Assembly: GCF_000004195.4 (NCBI RefSeq)
Contig: NC_030683.2
Span: 52,775,358-52,839,357, forward strand
DNA length: 64,000 nt
Direction: 5' to 3'
DNA from: Xenopus tropicalis
Taxonomy: Eukaryota; Chordata; Amphibia; Anura; Pipidae
In this document: positions 24,040 through 64,000 of the stretch, piece after piece
Layout: each line of letters begins with the position of its first letter
Position numbering within the stretch: position 1 is the stretch's first letter
The notes under the pieces: model-generated
Database searches by the model: none
What the model was told of the DNA's origin: nothing
The model's input: only the letters and a program-made list of their open reading frames with translations
Made by a program: the position numbers and the translations under genes

Positions 24040-24215
24040 TGGTAAAGGGTTCGCATATAAGGGGTTCGCAGAGAAATACAATTTTTTTTTAAAGCATTGG
24101 GGAGGATTCTCGGCCTGCCTTTATCTGGAGGCCTGAGAATCTGCCCCGTGTGGCCTGCCTGTAACTCAGAGCTTTCTGGATAACAGGTTTACAGATTAGG
24201 GATCCCATACCTTGG
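24040..24215 (+). repeat. 'TATGGGACCTG' family, right-end fragment
   Basis: Ends 'TTTCTGGATAACAGGTTTAC...GGGATCCCATACCT', which is the right terminus of the family begun at 22659. The two parts could be one copy interrupted by later insertions. Confidence 0.55.
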
Positions 24216-25707
24216 ACATATGTTGTTATACATATATTAAAGTAAACAACATTTTGATCATGCACCCTGCATCATGGCAGGATAAAGCTGGACACGATTT
24301 TTAAAAGATCTTTTTGTTGTTGACCAAACTTATCCTGAAATGATCATTTAAAAATATGATATGTCCACCAATGAAAACAGGCAACAGTGATATCTTCTAG
24401 TTGAAGCTAGGAAAACTACCTGCTTAGTCCTGCAAACAACTGGACAATGGGCAAATTTCATTGTCCATTGCAGAAAATTTTCAAGCCTGTATGATAGTTT
24501 TTCTTAACAGGTGCTGTACGAAATCAATATATGTACGATCATTTGGTGCCAGACTTGCCAGATTTGTCGGATCGTACTAATATTGTTGTTAGGGAGAGAA
24601 AAATCTCAACATGTATGGACAGCTTAAGTGCAGGCACCATAGGAGAAATCAGATTCATTTTTTATCTGTTGCTTAAACAAAGCCCCGGCAAGTCTGTTTG
24701 GATCAAAGGAACCTTACATATTAGACTTTAATGATTTATGTCATAAAGCACTCCAAAATGAGAGAAAAGGTATTTTAATAAAACTAACAATTTTAGAAAT
24801 AGTGCAGGATTTTTAAAAGTGCAGCTTTAATTAACATAATGATAAATAAATGTATAACTGTTAAAACAAAGTAAATAAATTTGCCTAATGTCAGATAATG
24901 CAGAATTTTACACGTCTTAGTGGAAGAAGGCTACTAATCTCTGGGGAATGCCATTTAAGCAAAGCAGATTATCCTGAGAAAGGTCATTGGCATGTAATGG
25001 TGCACATCACACAGCACTGCCTCTGGGACACATACCACGGAGACTGAAAGCCCACACTGAGATCAGCACTACCTGTTGTGTTTGAAGACAGCTGGTTTTA
25101 AAGATCCATAGTGGTGCTCAGTCATGAGAGATCATTTATTCATGCAAAGCAGGAGATGCTAAACACATATTGGGTAACTGACCCAATATAACCTGCTGAA
25201 ATGTGATTTGCACATTGAGTAACACTTAGCTGATTGCATTTATGGAATCTCTGTATATGCTATGAGCAAACATAGACGTTTCTCCTACTAAGGTTGGTGG
25301 TCAAGACTTTGGGGATGCTGCAAACTGATAAGAAGAAGTTAAGTAAACCAAGCAAGAAGTCAAGCACTTGCCATACTTTGTATTATGCAGGCAGCAGAAA
25401 TTTATGGGCATTTTGATGCAGATAGAGAATATGTATTAGTGCAATAAAAATCAATAGTTGAAAGTTACTACACATCTGATTCTACATATTGCTTAATTAA
25501 ATGTTAGATTAATTATCTGTAGCTAAAAATAAATGTATACCTTTGCCTATTGACAGGATTCAGAAACAGTTAAATGGTACATATGAAACCTGCATGAAAC
25601 TCTACAATATGTGCAAAAACCATTCTGTTGTTAAGCCTGGAGCTAGTAAGCTAAAAAGCAAGTAATAATGCCATTGCTTGATCCGCTAGCATATACACTG
25701 GATATAA
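24216..25707. other. Intergenic stretch, no gene recognised
   Basis: AT-rich. Small frames have no family resemblance. No repeat terminus is visible. Confidence 0.4.
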
Positions 25708-25872
25708 AGGGGGTTATGTATTAAGGCACTAAGTTTGCCCAGGATCAGTAACCCATAGCAACCAATCAGCAGGCAGCATTTACTGGTCACCAGTTTAAAA
25801 GCAAAAAAATATAAAAAAAAAATTTATTGGTTGCAATGGTTACTGCTACAGGGCAAACTTATAGCCTTTAAT
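25708..25872. mobile_element. Partly palindromic MITE copy ('..AGCAACCAATCAG..')
   Basis: The left side 'GTTTGCCCAGGATCAGTAAC' with 'ATAGCAACCAATCAGCAGG' returns inverted as 'ATTGGTTGCAATGGTTACTG...GGGCAAACTTA'. The related copy is at 15987-16203. It abuts the old Tc1 relic. Confidence 0.65.
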
Positions 25873-26906
25873 TACACAGGGGTAAAAGTCTACACACCCC
25901 TGCAAAGTGGCAGTTTTTTGTTTTATAAAAAGAAACCAATATGAATACTGTCAGAACTTATTCCACATTTATTACAAAATTGCAATGTATACAAAAAAGT
26001 TTAAAACAAATTAAACATTTAAGTGAAAGAAGGAGAAGCATAAATTATACAGAAACCTTGTTGCATAACTGTGCACACCCTTTAATAACCAAGGGTGTGG
26101 CTGCAATCAGAGCCACCAATCACATCAGTCTCATCTCAAATAGTAGTTAGAATAAACCTTACATCAATTAGAGTGTGCTCAAATAAAGTTTTGCTGTCAC
26201 TGTAGGATTAATCGTCTTGGTCTCATACCCCAAAAGCCATAGTCCAAAAAGAACTTTTAAAACTTGAAGGGGATCTCATTATTGAAAGATATCATACAGG
26301 ACAGGGGTACAAAATTATCCAAATCCTTGAATCCATGGAGAACAGTAAAGACAGTCATCAACAAAATGGAGAAAATATGGCTCAACAGAGAATGTACTGT
26401 CAGGTGATGGAGCAGAAGGACTGGTGAAGAAGGCTACCACAAGGCCTATAGCAACATTAATGGTGCTGCAGGATTTCTGGGCAAGTATTAGTTGTTTACT
26501 ACAACAATCAATCATATTCATCATATGTCTGGGTTGTGCAGTAGGGTAGCAAGATGAAAGCCTTTACTCACAAAGAAAAACATACAAGTCTGGCTAGGTA
26601 AACCCAGTCTCCCAAAAATGTATCCTGGTGTAATGAGACCAAGGTTGAACTATTAATCCACAATTCCAAAAGGTATGTTTGGTGCAAAAATAACATAGCA
26701 CATCATCAAAAAAACACCATACCCACAGTAAAGCATGGTGGAGGAAGCATAATGCTTTGGGGCTGCTCTTCATTGGTTGGAACTGGTGCTTTAGTCAAGG
26801 TGGATGAAATCATGAATAGCGAGCACACATCTAAATCAATAAAACCATGACTTCACCAAAGTAGAATCAATGTTCTGGAATGGCCCAGCCAGAGTCCAGA
26901 CCTTAA

Positions 26907-26992
26907 AGAAAAACTATACCCCCAGAATGAATACTTACCAATAGATAGTTTATATCATATTAAGTGGCCTATTAAAGAATCTCGCCAAACTG

Positions 26993-27045
<53 letters not shown>

Positions 27046-27329
27046 CAGTGAATATTGCCCTTTTACATCTTTCCATTGAGCCACCATTCAGTGATAGGGT
27101 GTCTGCTCCCTCAGAGATCACATGACCAAAAATAATGCAGCCCAGGAGGCGGCCCTTAATTCTTAAAATGGCAATTTTCTATTTAGGAGTGCCCAATAGC
27201 ACAATACTACTAAAAAATATATAATTTTATGAAAATGTTTTTTTAGATGAAACAGGGTTTTATATATGAGCTTGTTTAATCAATATATTTTTTATAGACA
27301 CCTACATTGTTTGGGGGTATAGGTTTCCT
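26907..27329. mobile_element. TTAA-flanked MITE inserted in the Tc1 relic (423 bp)
   Basis: TTAA lies at 26903-26906 and 27330-27333. The termini are inverted: 'AGAAAAACTATACCCCCAG' on the left and, read inward from the right, 'AAAGGAAACCTATACCCCCA'. The interior contains a (TA)n run at about 26994-27042 and 'TGCTCCCTCAGAGATCACA'. A related copy is at 33250-33735. TTAA duplication is typical of piggyBac or Kolobok elements. It splits the transposase remnant exactly in the 'SPDLN' block. Confidence 0.85.
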
Positions 27330-27536
27330 TTAATCTGACTGAAAATCTGCGGGTGACCTGAACAGAGCTGTGCATAGAAGATGCTCTCACAATCGGATAG
27401 ATCCAGAAAATTTTTGGAAGAATTAGTGAGCCAAAGTTGCCAATTCCAGATGTGCCAAACTGATAGACTTTTAACCAAAAAGGGTAACTAATGCTGTATA
27501 AAAATCAAAAGGTGCTTCAAGTATTAAGGTCCCCAT

Positions 27537-27793
27537 ACACGGGCCCATTCTAGCTGCCGATATCGGTCCCTTAGACTGATTCGGCAGCTAATCTGCCCGT
27601 GTATGGGCACTACCGACGGGCCAGATATCGATTGGGCAGGTTAAAAAATCTAGTCGGATCGGGGACCGCATCAACCGACTTTGCCTATACGACAGATTGA
27701 ATTAGCCTGGCCTACGGGTGGGCGATATCGGGAGAAGATCTGCTTGCTTGGCAACATCGCGAAGCGAGCGGATCTGAAGGTGTATGGGCACCT
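27537..27793. mobile_element. MITE inserted in the Tc1 relic (257 bp), TTA duplication
   Basis: TTA lies at 27534-27536 and 27794-27796. The ends are 'AGGTCCCCATACACGGGCC' and the inverse '..GTGTATGGGCACCT'. The interior is GC-richer than its surroundings, with repeated 'GATATCGG' and 'CGATATCGG' blocks. The TTA duplication suggests a PIF/Harbinger-mobilised family. Confidence 0.85.
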
Positions 27794-27953
27794 TTAGTTT
27801 AGGGGCTGTGCACACTAATGCAACCAGGTAAGATTCATTTTCTTCCTTTTATCACTAAACTGTTTCTGATTTGTTTGAAACTTCTTTGTATAGATGGCAA
27901 TTTTGCAATAAAAGTGGAATAAGTTCTGACATGATTTAAATAGGTTTCTTTCT

Positions 27954-27959
27954 TTTATT
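27954..27959 (-). promoter_or_regulatory. Candidate PARG poly(A) signal AATAAA
   Basis: On the minus strand this is the first canonical AATAAA after the PARG stop codon, about 370 bases downstream. It lies within the right terminal repeat of the Tc1 relic. A weaker TATAAA variant is nearer, at about 28245-28250. Use of either is inferred, not shown. Confidence 0.4.
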
Positions 27960-28330
27960 AAACAAAAAAACACCATTTTGCAGGGGTGTATATCCAGTGT
28001 ACAAGGATCTGCATATTATCCCACTATTGAGAAAGTTTTTTAGAGCTGCAGCTATAAACACGATAGGCATGGTGCAATTTACTTTCTTTAAACAACCTAA
28101 TAAAAATACTCATCTCTGCAATAATAAGAAAATCAATGGAAAAATTATTTCAGATAAGGTGAATGTATATTAAAAAACAAATAGAAACACAACCCTGTAA
28201 AGATCCCACTGTACACTTATAAAGCATGTAGGACTAAAGGGCTCTTTTATATACAAGGATAATGCTAGCCTATATGATACACTGAATAATTATTGTCATT
28301 GCTTCAGATGAGTACGAGTGTACTTTCCAT

Positions 28331-60889
<32,559 letters not shown>

Positions 60890-61982
60890 TACCGTATATA
60901 CAAGCCGATCCGAGTATAAGCCGAGGTACCTAATTTTACCTAAGAGAACTTGAAATACTTATTGACTCGAGTATAAGCCTAGAGTGGGAAATGCAGCCGC
61001 TACTGCTAAGTTTCAATATTCAAATTATTTAATAAAAGGACACTCACAAGTGCTTACATGACTACTATATTAATAAACACAAGGTATGGGCTGGAAAATG
61101 AGGCGCATTTTATTTTTCCTTTTCTTTGTTCACAATTTATCTAGCTAACTCCTATAATTATGAGACCCACTTGTAGCAGCAGGTCCACACTAATGTTGCT
61201 ATGTATGAGCTGCCCGACAGTATCAGGATACCTAAATGATTCTGATACGAGCTACTGAAAGGTTACTTTAGACTTGCATTTTACCGTAATTATTATATGG
61301 TACATGTTTCAAAATATTTCCCCGCACTTAGAGCCTTCACACATCCTTGGATTAATAATTATTATGTGCACCAGTTGATACTGAAGGACATGCGGTGCGG
61401 GGGATTTCTATAATGTATGTAAATGTTTTATGTTGCCCTTGCCCGTCCGTTCGCAAAATAAAAATAAAAGCAATATCACCGAAGAACCCTTGTAATGGCA
61501 GCACTGACTTGGAATTGAGCTGGTGTCCAAAATAGACCGTCATGTTTCATGTAGACCATACTTTAATCAGCGGTAGCGTTTGCCAGGGCTTTGTTACAAT
61601 ATAGGTAATAAGTAGGAAACCCATAACTTTAAAATGAGAAAAAGCACCAATCTCACCCGACGCATCCTTGTTCAACCAGAGCATCCCTTTGTCGCGACGC
61701 GAGCACCACCCCCTTCATGCACTGGCCCAGCACGCAAGGGGGGGGGGCGCGTAGCGACAAAGGAATGCTTCAGTTGAACAAGGATGCGTCGGGTGAGATT
61801 GGTGCTTTTTCTCATTTTAGAGAGCGAGGGCAGAACAGACGATCATGGGGGGGTTGGGTTGGGGGGTGCGAACGATGGCACACCAGGAAAATACCGTATA
61901 TACGCGAGTATAAGGCGAGGGTGCCTTTTTGAGCTCATTATTGGTGTTGAAAAACTCGGCTTATACTCAAGTATATACAGTA
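60890..61982. mobile_element. Probable non-autonomous transposon with 'CCGTATATAC..GTATAAGCCGAG' ends
   Basis: The left end 'TACCGTATATACAAGCCGAT' with 'CGAGTATAAGCCGAG' returns inverted at the right as 'CTCGGCTTATACTCAAGTAT' with 'ATACAGTA'. A second internal 'TACCGTATATACGCGAGTAT' copy lies at 61893-61912, so two elements, one nested or truncated, are an alternative reading. The interior holds the palindrome at 61630-61819 and no gene. Confidence 0.65.
61630..61819. repeat. Inverted repeat with about 70-base arms, GC-rich centre
   Basis: AAAATGAGAAAAAGCACCAA and the following 'TCTCACCCGACGCATCCTTG' return inverted on the right. The pairing extends to 'CTTTGTCGC..CGCG'. The centre includes an 11-base G run. 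It lies inside the larger TIR element. Confidence 0.85.
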
Positions 61983-63439
61983 ATTTGGGTACCCAAAGAA
62001 AAAGGAACATTTTTTCTGTTTTTAATTTAATTTTCTTCAATGTAATTCTCTCCTAATCGGGGCATTTCCAATGTAAATTTGCACAGGTTCCAGTTACTAG
62101 AACTGATCTCTGTACATCTAAATATTTATTACTTTCAATTGCATATCTATGCAATATGTCACCCGAGCAACCTGTCAGAGGAAGTTAAAAAACATGTATA
62201 CTGTAAGCAGAGCTAATGTCAGGGGAATAGAAGATGCAAAATATGAAGGCTTCTAGTTTGAGAAATGGTAAAGAATTTTTAATGTGTTTATATAGCAAAT
62301 GTAATTCATTTAATCCAAATAACACACGCAAGGATTATGATTTTTGTCTTTACATCCCCTTTAATTGTAAGGCGAACTGTCCTTTTAAATCACTCAGCAA
62401 AAGAGTAATTTCAGTCAGATTGTTATGAATTCTTTCCTCACAACAGCTACTTTAAACATATCCTCACAAATAATATGGCTGTGTAGGAATAACACTCTGG
62501 GATGTAAATAACACAGGGTTCTCTTACATTGCCTATTTATATGGAGCTGATATTTTGCATAATTCCACGTGACTTGAGATTTTATGACAGCATCTACAAG
62601 CATTTCTAAAGAATATATTTGCATTTGTATAAAAGCCCAAGATACAGTAAAAACAGAAAGATTTTAGGAGTTTGACATGTAGGCAATTTAAAAGACTGTA
62701 ACCCAAATCACAAAAGATGCACGCTTCATTAGGTTTTGTCAGATCTGTTTGCCTGCTGGATCAGAAAAAAATATGAAACAGTTGCCAAGTGATTGCTAAA
62801 TTGTACATAAAGTAAACAGATTTTGGAAAATTTCTGTTTTGACAGTATTTTTGAAATCAGAGATGAATATGAATATAGAAGGCTCAAATACATGACCTTT
62901 CAGTAGAGGAATAGCAAATGTGGCATTCATACAAATAAGATTGTCACCTGTAATGCAACCTGCATAAAGTGTATGTATTTATATGGGCACCTTGCTTAAG
63001 TATTTAGACCTTCAAAGAACTGAAAATCAATAGTGTTTGTGAAAATGTTTTACATTAACAAAAAATATAAGAAAAAAGTATACTTGCATAAGTGTTCAAT
63101 CCTGTGTGTGTCTGTGATCTGTTTACCTTAAACCCCTTTAGTGTTACTTGATTTTCATACTTCCTTTGCAGTAAAGGTCAGACAATGGTTGCATTTCTTG
63201 ATAGAAGATTACATGGGAAACTTCAGGACAACTCAAGCTTTCAAAATCTGCCTAAATAGTGTGCAATTTTTGGTGTGCACTTGGCTATTTTAGACACAAA
63301 TTGCATTTTTTTTACTCATGATGTACCCCTTCTTGGCTGTAACCAAGCCAACAGCACGGCTAGTGTAGGATTAGAGCATGGGGTTCACGCAACTCAATTC
63401 TTCAGGATGGGCCTTCGCTAAGTGGAAGTGACCAAACGG
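61983..63439. other. Upstream or intronic sequence, nothing recognised
   Basis: AT-rich. No PARG-like exon, no repeat termini, no convincing frame. Confidence 0.4.
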
Positions 63440-63870
63440 AGCCATGGTGTAGTGTAACTACAACCCACTATAATTGTGTACAGTGCAGAGTAACAAATGG
63501 GCGCCAGAAAGTTCTTGCAGCTGAACAATAGAATTGGTTTATTGTCAGAGATAATCAATATGCAGGGTTATTGCAATATACTCACACAGAGGAGATATCA
63601 GGTAATTGCACAGAAGGTAGAAAAATATGGTGTCAACCAGTATAGCCCACCTCAGCCGAGGGTGTGGGAGGACCACCAACCAACACGGCCTTCCTGTGGA
63701 GAGTAGCCTGGCAAAGTATCTGTGTCCTCAGGGTGTCCCTTAGCAGCCAAGGATCCCTCACAGCCGATTATGGATCAGGGGTAGAAACTGACCTAATACC
63801 TGCTTCTTAACTGTGGTCCTACTCTAAGGCAACAATGCCTGTAGGGAAGAATACTTCTATCTAATCTCCA
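63440..63870. repeat. Unclassified repeat-like segment
   Basis: More GC than its flanks. Style and content ('CACCTCAGCCGAGGGTGTGG', 'GGTGTCCCTTAGCAGCCAAG') resemble long-terminal-repeat or Penelope-type sequence such as 49422-49882, but there is no second copy in the window to prove it. The 69-codon frame here has no recognisable domain. Confidence 0.35.
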
Positions 63871-64000
63871 GGGCTGTGGAGTCGGAGGAATTTGGGTTCC
63901 TGGAGTCGGAAAAAAATGAACCGACTCCGACTCCTACTAAATTTAAATGGGAATAAAATAAAAAAAAAAATAAAGCAAGTTTAAATGTCCCAATTCACAA
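63871..64000 (+). repeat. 'GGGCTGTGGAGTCGG' repeat, cut by window edge
   Basis: Starts GGGCTGTGGAGTCGGAGG and contains the inverted block 'ACCGACTCCGACTCCT'. I recognise it as a widespread vertebrate non-autonomous DNA element. The right end is outside the window. Confidence 0.7.

Larger units (their letters stand above)
25875..27999 (+). mobile_element. Old Tc1-like transposon relic with nested insertions
   Basis: Flanking TA is present at both ends (25873-25874 and 28000-28001). The termini are diverged inverted repeats sharing 'TACACACCCCTGCAAA.TGG' followed by a 'TTTTTTGTTT.ATAAAA' stretch. Transposase remnants run on the plus strand: at about 26220-26390 the N-terminal helix-turn-helix region ('KELLKLEGDLIIERYHTG'); at about 26560-26790 the segment leading into the catalytic core; at about 26880-26905 and 27332-27350 the sequence equivalent to 'SPDLN..EN', split by an inserted element. 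Many stops and frameshifts are present. Removing the two inserts at 26907-27329 and 27537-27793 leaves about 1.45 kb, close to normal Tc1 length. Confidence 0.85.

Overview
This is vertebrate nuclear DNA: AT-rich, intron-rich and crowded with DNA transposons and hairpin elements. The repeat families I recognise by eye point to a Xenopus-type frog, more likely X. tropicalis than not, but the species cannot be fixed from the sequence alone. The one host gene I can support is the 3' part of PARG, poly(ADP-ribose) glycohydrolase, on the minus strand. Ten consecutive coding exons between 58644 and 28331 join in one open frame of 352 residues and end in a natural stop. They carry the GGG...QEE catalytic signature and the other conserved blocks of the catalytic domain. 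The N-terminal regulatory half and the promoter lie beyond the right edge; I found no further exon in 58645-64000.

Layout. 1-28 kb, downstream of PARG, is intergenic and made mostly of mobile-element fossils: a terminal-inverted-repeat element at 4.6 kb; a complete Tc1-like transposon at 6.6-8.3 kb whose transposase frame is broken only by two stop codons at Trp positions; a 493-bp hairpin element at 11.1 kb; an L1-type LINE relic at 12.5-15.1 kb with other elements inserted in it; about 15 tandem units carrying CCAAT and GC-box-like motifs at 16.4-18.5 kb; a decayed DIRS-like tyrosine-recombinase retrotransposon at 18.5-20.9 kb; and an old Tc1 relic at 25.9-28.0 kb containing two younger elements and possibly supplying the PARG poly(A) signal. 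28.3-58.6 kb is the PARG exon-intron region.

The most unusual part is the 6.1-kb PARG intron at 44261-50404. It holds a direct 216-bp duplication, a second complete Tc1-like element with one frameshift, several (TA)n tracts and at least five inverted-repeat structures. The largest is a near-perfect palindrome of about 1.66 kb. Four of these structures carry the same small hairpin, roughly 'TTGAGAAAGG-stem-CCGAAACGTT', which resembles the core of the hammerhead-like motif known from Penelope-like elements. I read this as a nest of Penelope-type or fold-back insertions in TA repeats, which would put very long double-stranded hairpins in the PARG pre-mRNA. 58.6-64 kb is intronic or upstream sequence with further small transposons.
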